From Nostoc sp. NMS7 (GTDB taxonomy: Bacteria > Cyanobacteriota > Cyanobacteriia > Cyanobacteriales > Nostocaceae): a stretch of DNA of 64,000 nucleotides. The position numbers and the translations under genes are program-made. The notes below the pieces were generated by a model that saw nothing but the letters and a program-made list of their open reading frames with translations, did no database searches and was not told the DNA's origin. Shown in pieces: positions 48,427 to 60,157 of the stretch (position 1 is the stretch's first letter; the number at the start of each line of letters is the position of its first letter). The DNA lies in NCBI RefSeq assembly GCF_017115085.1, contig NZ_JABXKJ010000231.1, positions 124,001 to 188,000 of the forward strand. The letters run 5' to 3'.

Positions 48427-48636
48427 TCACTCAGTTCGATTGAGTTTTTCTTTTAAAAGAGCTTCTACCTCGCTCTCAGGATTGTCAAGATCGAAAGGAT
48501 AAGGGTGTTGTGTAGCGGAGTCACAACGATTCATCAAAACTTGCAATGCAGCCCGAAACGCTTCTTCCTCATTTCTATGTTCTGAAAGATATCGTTTAAG
48601 TTCAATATTGGTCATCTGGTTTAGGTTCTGCATCAT
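48427..48636 (-). CDS. Small protein, DUF6887-like
   Basis: 69 residues, rich in charged helices (TNIELKRYLSEHRNEEEAFRAALQVLMNR), as I remember for DUF6887. It overlaps the next gene by 4 bp (second gene of a pair). Such pairs recur in cyanobacteria and look like toxin-antitoxin modules, but no activity is known to me. Confidence 0.7.
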   Translation of the reverse strand: MMQNLNQMTNIELKRYLSEHRNEEEAFRAALQVLMNRCDSATQHPYPFDLDNPESEVEALLKEKLNRTE

Positions 48637-48836
48637 ACAACAAATTTCCTATTCCCATATTGATCAATTATGACTGCAATCTCATCGTTTAAACCAGCTT
48701 GAATATAAAGCGTTTTCAACTTTTGGTCGTAGCGGAAAACCTGGATGGACTGATACAGATTAGAAAGTAACTGACAAAGGAATATCGCTGTATCCGATTG
48801 TTTCTGTGTTGGCAAGTAAACAATTCCTAGAAACAC
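48633..48836 (-). CDS. Small protein, DUF6888-like
   Basis: 67 residues: FLCQLLSNLYQSIQVFRYD and LYIQAGLNDEIAVIIDQYGNRKF, resembling DUF6888. First gene of the overlapping pair. It starts directly downstream (on the minus strand) of the tRNA-like element. Function unknown. Confidence 0.7.
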   Translation of the reverse strand: MFLGIVYLPTQKQSDTAIFLCQLLSNLYQSIQVFRYDQKLKTLYIQAGLNDEIAVIIDQYGNRKFVV

Positions 48837-48947
48837 ACCAACCGTAGCTTATCAGAAAGGGTGCAGTGCGACACAAATACCAAGGCTGATAAGGTTAGGT
48901 TTCGCTGTTGCTTGAGTTAATCTACCGACTCTATAGACTACGAGAAA

Positions 48948-49080
48948 TGCGGAGTGGGGGAATTGAACCCCCATAGCGCCACTCAGGGTAAGAGGGCAAG
49001 GAACCTCTTTCAGACTCACGATGCTCACAGTACACTTTAGAGTAAATCGCCGTTCGATCTCCGCAGTAACGCTACTCCGC
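48948..49080 (-). tRNA. tRNA-like element with long non-canonical interior
   Basis: On the minus strand the 5' end GCGGAGT (49080-49074) pairs perfectly with the 3' end ACTCCGC (48955-48949). This is directly preceded by a canonical T-arm, GGGGG-TTCAATT-CCCCC, and followed by discriminator A. Total length is about 133 nt, far above a normal tRNA. The interior (about 95 nt) shows no clear D-arm or anticodon arm; it contains a 6-bp hairpin AAGAGG/CCTCTT and a second GCGGAG. It may be a tRNA with an insertion or a decayed tRNA. Not a group I intron by size. Confidence 0.5.
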
Positions 49081-49405
49081 ATGAACCGACTGTCACATAG
49101 ACAACAGGTGCAATCATAAGACCCTCCTTGATGTTCACGAACAACGAGGCCCAATCCTGCACTGTTGAAACACCCTTGAGTACCTCTAGAAGAACCCTAA
49201 TACCCAAGACACTTGGAAGGCATAGACACCAGCCAGCCACATATAATTAGAAAATTATAGGCTCAAAGTTAGGTTAAACGCAACTCACAGTATTTAGATG
49301 TTCGTACAATCATCTTGGGTTGAATCTTCAATGTGAATTAATAACTAAGCGTAAACATTTCACACCCTATCACAATGTAAAATTTTTCTCGTCATATTGA
49401 TTGAA
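49081..49405. other. Gap upstream of the tRNA-like element
   Basis: About 325 bp between the tRNA-like element and the next gene. Short open frames exist on the minus strand but have no recognisable family. No promoter could be placed. Confidence 0.4.
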
Positions 49406-49999
49406 TTATTGAATTATTGATTTATAGTTTTGTATTGCCTGACAAAGCATTGCATCCTTAAAGCTAATATCTGACCACGCTTTTATAGCTTGTTGAGTTA
49501 TATTTTTATCACAATCAAATGAGACTCCATACTTCTCCATATGATCTTGGTCTAACCATAAATAATCACCAATATCAGTCCTTCCCCAGCTATGTCCCTG
49601 CTCTAGAGAGTTTGATTTGTAATGCTTACTAGTGAAATCGATAAACTCAAAAGGGGTGATTACTTGGCTTTCTTTACACAAACCAACAATCCAACAATGG
49701 TAACTTCCAGTTTTAAAAGATGGGTTTATTGCCCCAAAATTTACTCCTTTGCTTACGTCTTCGCTATCAGATGCTACTCTTACAGAAATACTACCTCCTT
49801 GAAGAGAGTAATAAAGAGTTTCATCTTTACTTACCTTCTGATATACAACTGTACAAACGTCCATACCAAGACCTGCATAGTATAGGCATAGACCATTAAC
49901 TTTACCAGGAAGTCTATCGGAAAATGCCTGAACTGTTTGATGTATAGAAGTAGCAATTGCATCTCTACGATTATTAGAAAGCTTTAGCTCGTTTCCCAT
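49406..49999 (-). CDS. Unknown protein with possible Cys-His-Asp triad
   Basis: 197 residues from the ATG at 49999, family not recognised with certainty. A Cys in VNGLCLYYAGLG (Cys38), a His in GSYHCWIVG (His101) and an Asp in EFIDFTSKHYK (Asp121) are spaced as in transglutaminase- or papain-like cysteine proteases (DUF2026-like proteins have a similar H-C-W pattern). It has no signal peptide or membrane segment. It is AT-rich and isolated, which suggests accessory DNA. Confidence 0.7.
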   Translation of the reverse strand: MGNELKLSNNRRDAIATSIHQTVQAFSDRLPGKVNGLCLYYAGLGMDVCTVVYQKVSKDETLYYSLQGGSISVRVASDSEDVSKGVNFGAINPSFKTGSYHCWIVGLCKESQVITPFEFIDFTSKHYKSNSLEQGHSWGRTDIGDYLWLDQDHMEKYGVSFDCDKNITQQAIKAWSDISFKDAMLCQAIQNYKSIIQ

Positions 50000-50146
50000 A
50001 TTGCATAACCTGTAATCAAAAATCAACTCTTGTCGAATGTTTAAACCTACATATTCCTTGTGTAATTGTCAAACACTCTGTCAAATTCCCTGAAAAAAAT
50101 AAAGTTATAAAGGATGAAATTCTCTATTTCACCCTTTAGTTAAAAT

Positions 50147-51874
50147 TTAATACTTCCGCTCTTTTGGCTCAAACATGGTAATCGCCACCGGTCGATATTG
50201 AATGTCAATTCCGGCTGGTGAATAGTAAGCCATTGTGTGTTTCAGAAAGTTGGTATCATCTCGCTGGGAATAATCTTCGCGGAAATGAGCGCCACGACTT
50301 TCCTGGCGATTCAGGGCTGATGCCAAAATAGTCTGCCCTACTACCATCAAACTTCGCAATTCCAAAGCCTCCACAAGTTCCGTATTCCAGCAACTACCTT
50401 TGTCATCTAAATAAATTTGCGGATATTGTTGTTGTATTTGTTCTAATTTGTGTAACCCTTCACTCATTAATGCCTCAGTGCGGAAAACGCCACAGTACTC
50501 CGTCATACAATCCTGGAAGGCTTGACGGACTTGGTTAATCCGGTACTGCCCTGGTTGTTTTAGCAAAGCTTGAATTTGTTGCTGGGCTTCTGTTACATAG
50601 CGTTGCTCATCCACAGAGGGCAACTTCCGTTTTTGCACAAATTGTGCGATCGCAGCCCCAGTCCGCTTACCATAAACTACACACTCTAGTAGAGAATTAC
50701 TCCCCAAGCGATTCGCACCATGTACGGAAACACAAGATGTTTCACCCGCAGCAAAGAAAGCATTAACTAAACCATCACCACTACTGCGGACTTGACCATC
50801 AGTATTAACTGGGATACCACCCATACAATAGTGAATTGTCGGACGGACTGGCATCGGTTGAGTTACCGCGTCAACACCTACTAAACGGTGTGCTTCTTCC
50901 CAACAGAAGGGAACGCGACTCATAATTTTTTCTTTGCCCATGTGACGCAGATCCAGATAAACAAATCGTCCACCAGGACTACCGTCGAGATGAATACCAC
51001 GACCGGCGCGAATTTCGTAAGCGATCGCTCGTGAGGTAATATCACGAGGAGCCAGTTCCATGCGACTGGGTGCATAGTTGGCCATAAAGCGATCGCCTTT
51101 ACTATTAATCAGATACGCCCCTTCTCCCCGTACCGCTTCCGAAATCAGCACCCCTACCGGATATAAGCCAGTGGGGTGAAATTGGACAAATTCCATATCT
51201 TCCAGGGGCAAACCTGCGATCGCAGTCATTGCCAAACCATCACCAGAAGAAGCGTAATCATTAGAGGTAGTGTTATAAACGCGACCATAGCCACCTGTGG
51301 CAAACATCACCGCCTTGGCTCGCACCACCTGAATCTGTCCATCCAAAAGATGGAACATTACCACACCCTTCGCCTCATTTTCTTCTAAAATCAGACGCAT
51401 CACATACCATTCTTCATAAACTTGCACCCCATAACGCCGCAAATTGTTCACCAATTCGTGCAAAATCGCGTGACCGGTCTTATCAGCCGCGTAGCAAGTG
51501 CGATTGTGAGAATGTCCACCAAAAGCCCGTTGGGCAATGCGCCCATCGGATAAGCGAGAGAACAAAACGCCCATGTGTTCCAAGTCAATTACCACATCTG
51601 GCGCTTCTTGGGCGAGAATTGCCACAGCGTCTTGGTCTGCCAAGTAATCAGAACCCTTGACAGTATCAAAAGCATGTGCTTCCCAACTATCTTCAGAATC
51701 AACATTTTTCAGCGATGCAGCCATACCACCTTGAGCCGCCACCGAGTGGGAACGAATTGGGTGAGTTTTGGCAACCACAGCAATATTTAAACTGGGGTCA
51801 ATCCGGGCAATTTCCACAGCAGCGCGACATCCTGCCAATCCACCCCCGACAATAATCACATCGTGTTCCAGCAT
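50147..51874 (-). CDS. sdhA: Succinate dehydrogenase/fumarate reductase flavoprotein
   Basis: 575 residues from the ATG at 51874. FAD-binding GGGLAGCRAAVEIAR, the flavin-linking region HSVAAQGGMAA, the substrate loops HPTGLYP and the HGANRLGSNSLLE segment are all present. It oxidises succinate and feeds electrons to the plastoquinone pool in thylakoid respiration. The Fe-S subunit gene is not adjacent, as is usual in cyanobacteria. Confidence 0.95.
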   Translation of the reverse strand: MLEHDVIIVGGGLAGCRAAVEIARIDPSLNIAVVAKTHPIRSHSVAAQGGMAASLKNVDSEDSWEAHAFDTVKGSDYLADQDAVAILAQEAPDVVIDLEHMGVLFSRLSDGRIAQRAFGGHSHNRTCYAADKTGHAILHELVNNLRRYGVQVYEEWYVMRLILEENEAKGVVMFHLLDGQIQVVRAKAVMFATGGYGRVYNTTSNDYASSGDGLAMTAIAGLPLEDMEFVQFHPTGLYPVGVLISEAVRGEGAYLINSKGDRFMANYAPSRMELAPRDITSRAIAYEIRAGRGIHLDGSPGGRFVYLDLRHMGKEKIMSRVPFCWEEAHRLVGVDAVTQPMPVRPTIHYCMGGIPVNTDGQVRSSGDGLVNAFFAAGETSCVSVHGANRLGSNSLLECVVYGKRTGAAIAQFVQKRKLPSVDEQRYVTEAQQQIQALLKQPGQYRINQVRQAFQDCMTEYCGVFRTEALMSEGLHKLEQIQQQYPQIYLDDKGSCWNTELVEALELRSLMVVGQTILASALNRQESRGAHFREDYSQRDDTNFLKHTMAYYSPAGIDIQYRPVAITMFEPKERKY

Positions 51875-52069
51875 AATTAGCCCCCGACTGCAAACCACTG
51901 CTGTTCTATTGTAGAGACGTGATTGTGATTAATTAGGCAGTGGGTTGCGATCGTTGCCCTGGCATCTTTACAAAAAAATTCCCTGCCTATAGACAGGGAT
52001 GTGATTACAAATTTTGAAATTAGGAGTGAAAAGTTAAAAATTAAGACTTAGGTCTTCACTTATAACTCC

Positions 52070-52102
52070 TAACTCCTGTACAGACGCGATTAATCGCGTC
52101 TC
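52070..52102. repeat. Dispersed palindrome GACGCGATTAATCGCGTC
   Basis: Same element as 33410-33444, preceded by heptamer-like AACTCCT copies. Confidence 0.8.
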
Positions 52103-52122
52103 TGCTGCTAACTCCTAACTCT

Positions 52123-52440
52123 TTAGCTAGTTGCTTGTACAGGTTGTTGCTGAGACACGTTACCTGGCATGGGTTCCATTTTGGTTCCAGGCCCTATAGG
52201 GATAACTTCAATATGATTTAATAAGGTAGTGACAAAGGCAAACAACAAGAAAGGTAGCGATAGCAGAACGACGAGACCCGCAGTTGCTAAAGCGTAGACG
52301 GGTCGCTTGGCACCCATTAGCGCCAAGGCTGAAGCCAAACTTAGGGTAATTGTAATCAACCAAACAATTATTTGACCGTAGATATCACCGAAAGTCAGGG
52401 TACAGACAAACCGATACTTTTGAATATCATTTTCGTTCAT
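52123..52440 (-). CDS. Small conserved membrane protein
   Basis: 105 residues with two membrane helices (IYGQIIVWLITITLSLASALALMG and YALATAGLVVLLSLPFLLFAFVTTLL) and a Pro/Gln-rich cytoplasmic or lumenal tail. The ATG at 52440 has GAGG about nine bases upstream. Looks like a cyanobacterial hypothetical; function unknown. Confidence 0.75.
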   Translation of the reverse strand: MNENDIQKYRFVCTLTFGDIYGQIIVWLITITLSLASALALMGAKRPVYALATAGLVVLLSLPFLLFAFVTTLLNHIEVIPIGPGTKMEPMPGNVSQQQPVQATS

Positions 52441-52603
52441 CACATTTGCCTCAAGTCTCTCCTAATAGGTTCTACCTTAGAACCATGTTTGCCTTGTAGA
52501 CAATTTCTAAATATTTTTGCAAGCTTCGTAATATCACTTCACAATCAACTTTTAGGGTTACAAAGCGCAATTCCTAGTACAGCATCGCATAAATAGACGA
52601 TGC

Positions 52604-52632
52604 TGTAGGGGTTTAGTATGCTTTACCCCTAC
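52604..52632. repeat. Hairpin, probable remnant of the MITE-like family
   Basis: GTAGGGGT (52604-52611) pairs with ACCCCTAC (52625-52632). About 50 bp on is GCGTAAGTCCTGA (52682-52694), the right end of the MITE-like elements, suggesting a decayed copy. Confidence 0.5.
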
Positions 52633-52953
52633 GAAAGATGTGGTTTTTCACATGATACATATTTGGTATTTCTTGTCAATGCGTAAGTCCTGAAAAGTTT
52701 TCGCAATCCTGATGACCTCCTCAACAAATAGACTCTTTGCTTAAAGCCCAGAGAATTTTTCTCATCTGTCAAATTTCGGATATTCAGGATATAGTATTTA
52801 ATTTTTTCCTGGTAAATATTAAGTAGATAAATCCAGCAAAATCAGGATGCAAAAACCGATTTTTTGGTGTTAAATTTTGAGTATTGCCCGAATTTGTTGA
52901 ATTAACTCAACAAACCCTTTATTTTTCGTGGCAATATTGTTTTAGGAGTGAAT

Positions 52954-53811
52954 GTGAATACTATTTTCCTTCGTAAAGGTGTTTTTTGGTTGCCTAGTAT
53001 AGCTGCTCTTGCAGTCCTGAGTAGCGGCTTATCTGCAAGTGCCCAGACAGTGGACAAGGTGAGCAGTCAGCCTTTAACCGACCCTTCCGCAACCGTAGCG
53101 TCTCCCAACGAGTTTACTACAGAACTAGACACTGCAAGCCAAAATCTCTCTACAGAAACAACTGAAACATTTACAGTCACAAATTTAACTAAAGTACAGC
53201 AGTTGCCTAACGCTGGGATACAGGAAAATGCCAGTGTAATGCCTACACCTGTTCCAGGTACAGTGGCAACCTCATCTGCAATGCTCACTTCTGAGTTTGT
53301 ACAACCGACTTCTCAAACTACTTCTGAAACTACTTCTCAACCATCTGCTCCCAGAGTGGCGCAATCGGATATTGATTTAGGTAGAACTACCCGTGGCGGC
53401 AGCAGCTATATTGGTGTCGCTGCTAACATTGGTTTGAGTGGTGGTGGGAACTCATCTTTGGGTGATGGTAACTTCGCGGTAGTCAGCAAAATCGGACTGA
53501 CAAACTCTATATCTGTGCGACCCTCAGCCGTATTTGGCGACAACACCACAATTCTAGTTCCGATTACCTACGATTTTTCCTTCAAGTCAGCAGATGCTTT
53601 TAGCGAACCGTTAGCGATCGCACCTTACATCGGAGTGGGTGGAGCTTACAAAACTGGTGATAATTCGCAATTTGCCTTTTTGGTAACTGGTGGCATTGAT
53701 GTGCCTCTAACTCCTCAATTCACTGCAACGGCTGCTGTGAATGCCGGATTTTTTGATCAAACTGATGTGGGGTTGTTGTTCGGAGTTGGTTACAACTTCA
53801 CTGGGCTTTAA
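52954..53811 (+). CDS. Outer membrane beta-barrel protein, porin-like
   Basis: About 285 residues. Signal peptide ending GLSASAQ; a Ser/Thr-rich linker (about 35-125); then a small C-terminal beta barrel (SSYIGVAANIGLS to VGLLFGVGYNFTGL). Alternating hydrophobic strands and the terminal aromatic residue suggest an outer-membrane protein. The GTG at 52954 is chosen because GGAG (52945-52948) is five bases upstream; a GTG at 52948 would overlap it. Similar 'OmpA-like barrel' proteins are common in Nostoc, and their role is unclear. Confidence 0.8.
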   Translation: MNTIFLRKGVFWLPSIAALAVLSSGLSASAQTVDKVSSQPLTDPSATVASPNEFTTELDTASQNLSTETTETFTVTNLTKVQQLPNAGIQENASVMPTPVPGTVATSSAMLTSEFVQPTSQTTSETTSQPSAPRVAQSDIDLGRTTRGGSSYIGVAANIGLSGGGNSSLGDGNFAVVSKIGLTNSISVRPSAVFGDNTTILVPITYDFSFKSADAFSEPLAIAPYIGVGGAYKTGDNSQFAFLVTGGIDVPLTPQFTATAAVNAGFFDQTDVGLLFGVGYNFTGL

Positions 53812-53812
53812 G

Positions 53813-53847
53813 AGTTAGGAGTTAAGAGTTAGGAGTTAGGAGTTAGT
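53813..53847. repeat. TTAGGAG heptamer tandem repeat
   Basis: Five near-perfect copies of GAGTTAG just after the stop of the barrel protein gene. Confidence 0.85.
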
Positions 53848-53881
53848 AATGTTTCACTCATAACTCCTAATTCCCAACTTT

Positions 53882-55204
53882 CTACTTAGGGGTAACTTTA
53901 TCAATTACCTTGATTTTGCCATCGTCTCCGACTGTCCAAACATCGTAAACACCGACGACATCGCCGTTAGCATCAACATCTACGTTGCCACTGGCTCCTT
54001 GGTAGTTAATCTTCTTACCATCTTTAAGTAACTTCAGTCCCTCGCAGACATCGGTAACTTCTGTGCCAGGCCCATCAGCAACTTCACGGATTTTGCTGGC
54101 TATACCAACGCCTGTATTTTCCTTAGCAGCTTGGGCTGCCAACGTCAATAAAGCAGCCGCATCCCAAGCTTGAGGAGCGTATTCCCCTGGCGCACCACCT
54201 TTTTTATCCTTCCACAGCTTGTTAAAAGCTTCTAGTGCTTTACCATTGGAACCAGGTACTGTACCGATCGCTCCAGTTAAAATATATTTACCATCACTAT
54301 CTTTGCCAACTTGTTCGGGGAAAGTAGGTGATTTCACCCCATCAGTCAGCAGAATTTGCACACCCTTGGCCACACCTTGTTGATAGGCAGCTTTCAGGAA
54401 CAAACTACCAGTTTCAGCGTACAGTACAGCCAGGACAGCATCTGGCTTACCAGCAAAAGCAGCAGCCGCCTCTGTATCAAATGTCTGGGCTTTCGCGTCG
54501 TAGCGAACAGGCTTATCTTTATTAACTATAGTTCCACCCAATTTTTCAAAAGTTTGCACAAATGCTTTTTCAAAGCCCACGCCATAGTCGTTATTAATCA
54601 CAACTGTAGAAACTCGCTTGAAACCTTTTTTCCTAGCAAATTGAGCTAAAGCTAGTGCTTGGTAGGTATCGGGAGGGGCTGTTCGCGCCCAAAAGCCTTT
54701 AAAGTCGCCTTTTTGAGCCTTTTCGGTAAATATGGGACTGGTACTACCAGGGGAAACCAGCATGACTTTATTCGGCGTGGCAATGGAGACTGCTGCACTA
54801 GAAACGCTACTGGCAAAGGAGCCAACTACACCTGCCACTTTATCTAAAGTTGCTAGTTTGGTCATCCCAGCAGCACCAGCTCTTGGATCGGTTTGGTCGT
54901 CTACTTGCACCAAGGTTACAGGTTCGCCATTCACCCCACCGCAAGCGTTGACCGTATCGACGAGTAAAGGTACAGAACCTAGCATTTGCTGTCCCACAGA
55001 AGCCAAGTCGCCTGTTGACGGTAGCAGGGAACCAATTTTTAGCCCTTTAGCACTGCTTGTGGTAGTTGAGTTTGATGCTGGGGTAGCGCTACTTCCGTTG
55101 TTAGCTGCGCTATTGGGGGTACTACTATCACCACAAGCCCCTACTAGGAACCCAGTTGCTAGGGTCGCTATACTAAAGGTTAAGACCGCGTTAATATTTC
55201 GCAT
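53882..55204 (-). CDS. ABC transporter amino-acid-binding lipoprotein
   Basis: 440 residues. Signal peptide with lipobox LVGACG (Cys24), a Ser/Thr-rich linker, then a two-lobed Peripla_BP_6 domain: GSLLPSTGDLASVGQQM, LVQVDDQTDPRAG, NNDYGVGFEKAFVQTFEK. It captures amino acids for a branched-chain/neutral-type ABC transporter; it resembles NatB of the N-I system in Anabaena, but assignment by memory only. The transporter subunits are not in this window. Confidence 0.88.
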   Translation of the reverse strand: MRNINAVLTFSIATLATGFLVGACGDSSTPNSAANNGSSATPASNSTTTSSAKGLKIGSLLPSTGDLASVGQQMLGSVPLLVDTVNACGGVNGEPVTLVQVDDQTDPRAGAAGMTKLATLDKVAGVVGSFASSVSSAAVSIATPNKVMLVSPGSTSPIFTEKAQKGDFKGFWARTAPPDTYQALALAQFARKKGFKRVSTVVINNDYGVGFEKAFVQTFEKLGGTIVNKDKPVRYDAKAQTFDTEAAAAFAGKPDAVLAVLYAETGSLFLKAAYQQGVAKGVQILLTDGVKSPTFPEQVGKDSDGKYILTGAIGTVPGSNGKALEAFNKLWKDKKGGAPGEYAPQAWDAAALLTLAAQAAKENTGVGIASKIREVADGPGTEVTDVCEGLKLLKDGKKINYQGASGNVDVDANGDVVGVYDVWTVGDDGKIKVIDKVTPK

Positions 55205-55396
55205 AGTTTACTTTCACTCCTCAGATATTTAGCAGCCTAAAAGTAAGATTCAAACTAGATTTGTAATTTAGCTGGATCTGATCAAGGCTCCAAAGGATAA
55301 ATCATATCATCCATCTTTGGGAGTAAAAGTGTTTGCCTCGGCATTAGTAATTATTTTCTTACACCGAAGATACTCTGTGTAAGAAAGGCTGGAAAA

Positions 55397-55488
55397 CGGA
55401 GAGGGAGGGATTCGAACCCTCGGTACGGAGTTACCTGCCGTACAACAGATTAGCAATCTGCCGCTTTCGACCACTCAGCCACCTCTCC
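55397..55488 (-). tRNA. tRNA-Ser(GCU)
   Basis: A 92-nt type II tRNA on the minus strand: acceptor GGAGAGG/CCTCTCC, D-arm, anticodon loop TTGCTAA (anticodon GCT), long variable arm and T-loop TTCGAAT. All stems are well paired, unlike several members of the array at 60 kb. Confidence 0.97.
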
Positions 55489-55719
55489 TGACTCACGAAT
55501 AATAATGTTAACAGGTTTGTTTGGGAGAGTCAATAGTCATTTGTCATTGGTTATTTATAAAAGACTAACGACTAAGGACTAGTAGTCTGTCAAGTTTAAA
55601 TTGATGGGTAAGCAAATTCGTAGTCAGGACTTTAGTCCTTATTTTCTAAGCACTAAAGTGGTTACTACAAACTCTTCATTACCAACTTGACAAAGTACTA
55701 GGGACAAATGACTAATTTT

Positions 55720-58075
<2,356 letters not shown>

Positions 58076-58865
58076 TTAACCTTAATGCCCTTCAATATTT
58101 CTTAACTGGTTTTGTCGTTCTCATTATACGTTGCAATCTGTTACATTTGGCAGTTATTAGGCGATCGCTTCTCCAAAAAACTTTTGCCAAAGGAAATTTT
58201 ACCTAGGCGCACCTACCCAATCAAATTGCCAATACCATTATTGGCAATGGATTTGCGGCGAGTATTTCATCTAGATTTATATGCAGGAGATTTAGGGAAA
58301 CAAAAGTAATTCCTTTGACTGAAAATAAGTAATCTCAAATGTTGTCTGAAAGTAGTTGATTTCTTTGCTAATCTGTGTATTTGCTCTCTTGGAAATGTCT
58401 GGGCTATTGGTTAAAGACTGCTAGGTAAACTACCCGCCACTGACCTGAGTACAGATTTGGTGGGGGACTCCTTGCTATGGAAGTTGATTTCCGATATATT
58501 TTTCTTCGGTGAATATATCAATCATGTAAAAATCAAGACAACCTATATTCTTTTTTAAGTATTTTAACTGTTAAATATTTAGCAGCTATTGCCAATAATT
58601 TTGACCTATTGAAATAGCAGAATGTGATCGCAAAAATGCTTTTGCAGGAAAACTAATCTCTGGCAGCGTCAGTAATTATGCTGAACATTTTGGCTTAATT
58701 CTCTTAGGCAGCAGCCCCTATATATTCCCATACTGAGCATGGGAACGAGAATAAAAAACCTACCTTTGAAAGCTCCCCATTCCCCATAAGGATATACGAT
58801 AAAGGTTTATGTCCTCAAAGTTGAACAACTCAGTTGTTTAACGCACAACTTATAGGTAAAAGATT
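58076..58865. other. Intergenic region between crtP and nagZ
   Basis: About 790 bp between divergent genes. A short plus frame (58112-58309) has no support. A CCCATACTGAGCATGGGAAC inverted repeat lies near 58727-58746. No promoter could be placed with confidence. Confidence 0.5.
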
Positions 58866-59954
58866 ATGGGTGTATCGCAGGAGCTAAGGCGCTTTGGACA
58901 TCATCTGATTCTAGGTATTTCAGGTACTACATTAAGCGATGATGATAAACGCGCACTCACTGAATTCAAACCAATTGGGGTGATCTTTTTTGCGAAGAAC
59001 TTTCTGGATGGCACCCCATATCAGGTTTGGCTAGAAAGCTTCAAGGATTTGAACAGCCAGATACGAAAATATACTGAACGTGATTCAATGTTGATTACCC
59101 TCGATCATGAAGGAGGTCGTGTAATTCGTACACCACTGCCAATTACCCGCTTTCCTCATGCCTTGTTGCTGCGATCGCACGCCTACGAAGTAGCAAAAGC
59201 CACAGCAGTAGAACTAAAATCACTGGGAATCAATTTATCTTGGGCACCTGTAGCAGATATTTTTTCCCATCCCCACAACCCCGTCATTGGGACTCGCGCC
59301 TTTGGTAACACTCCCGAAACTGCAGATCAACGTGCCCGTGACTACTACCTTGGACTTCGAGATTCAGGAATTTTGGGATGCGCCAAGCACTTCCCCGGAC
59401 ATGGAGACACCAGCAAAGACTCTCACATTGAGCTACCAATACTTAATTTAACCCTAGAAGACCTGCGACTTCGAGAACTTATACCTTTCAAAGCCCTAAT
59501 CGAAGTACAGATTCCTTTAATCATGACTGCCCATATCTTATTTCCTAAGATAGATGCTGATGTACCTGCAACCCTTTCTCAGGCTATCCTCAAAACCATA
59601 CTTAGAGAGGAACTTGGCTTTGATGGAGTAGTTGTATCTGACGATTTGGATATGAAAGCGATCTCAGAGATGTTTATGAAAGCTGGTACTGTGGCGCAGT
59701 CAATTCATGCAGGCTGCGACCTGTTTATTGTCTCGCGCAATATCAACTCATCATCTATTGAAAGAACATATCAGATTGCTGAAGATTTTGCCGATTCTCT
59801 TAGTAAGGGTAGCTTAGATGAATCAGTAGTGGAGGCAGCCAGAGAAAGAATTGAGAAACTACTGGCACTAACACCGCAATATCCCATACATCCTTTGGAT
59901 AAAGATATATTATTGCAACATGCTCAACTAGCGATCGCTAGTTCCTATTCATAA
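58866..59954 (+). CDS. nagZ: Beta-N-acetylhexosaminidase, GH3 NagZ type
   Basis: 362 residues with the NagZ signature KHFPGHGDTSKDSH and the nucleophile Asp in VVSDDLDMKAI. It removes N-acetylglucosamine from peptidoglycan fragments in cell-wall recycling. Upstream is a long intergenic region; downstream, 54 bp away, the convergent tRNA array ends. Confidence 0.93.
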   Translation: MGVSQELRRFGHHLILGISGTTLSDDDKRALTEFKPIGVIFFAKNFLDGTPYQVWLESFKDLNSQIRKYTERDSMLITLDHEGGRVIRTPLPITRFPHALLLRSHAYEVAKATAVELKSLGINLSWAPVADIFSHPHNPVIGTRAFGNTPETADQRARDYYLGLRDSGILGCAKHFPGHGDTSKDSHIELPILNLTLEDLRLRELIPFKALIEVQIPLIMTAHILFPKIDADVPATLSQAILKTILREELGFDGVVVSDDLDMKAISEMFMKAGTVAQSIHAGCDLFIVSRNINSSSIERTYQIAEDFADSLSKGSLDESVVEAARERIEKLLALTPQYPIHPLDKDILLQHAQLAIASSYS

Positions 59955-60008
59955 CCCAACGTGCATTCAAGTTATATATTAGCTAATTCTTAATTTTGAA
60001 TTGTTTAG

Positions 60009-60079
60009 TGGGTGGTAGAGGGATCGAACCTATTTCTGCGGGTTAAAAGCCCGATGTACAGCCGTTATGCCAACCACCC
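60009..60079 (-). tRNA. tRNA-Lys(UUU), last in the array
   Basis: Acceptor GGGTGGT/ACCACCC is perfectly paired. Anticodon loop CTTTTAA gives anticodon TTT. T-loop TTCGATC is normal. T-stem and D-stem have mismatches. It is 78 bp from the next member; all the others are 5-11 bp apart. Confidence 0.85.
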
Positions 60080-60157
60080 TAGTTAATTTAAATAAAGAAA
60101 TGGGCAAGTGCGAGCGTATTACATTGCAATTTTTGTAATACAAGCACTAGATATAAA

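Noticed and set aside
48948-49080. tRNA with group I intron
   Set aside because: The interior is only about 95 nt, far below group I intron size, and lacks a recognisable anticodon arm on both sides.
48852-49240. Two minus-strand frames across the tRNA-like element
   Set aside because: They read through the paired acceptor and T-arm and have no family support; the RNA structure explains the sequence better.
58112-58309. Plus-strand 65-codon frame downstream of the crtP start
   Set aside because: Starts at TTG without a ribosome-binding site and has no recognisable domain; could be a gene remnant but cannot be supported.
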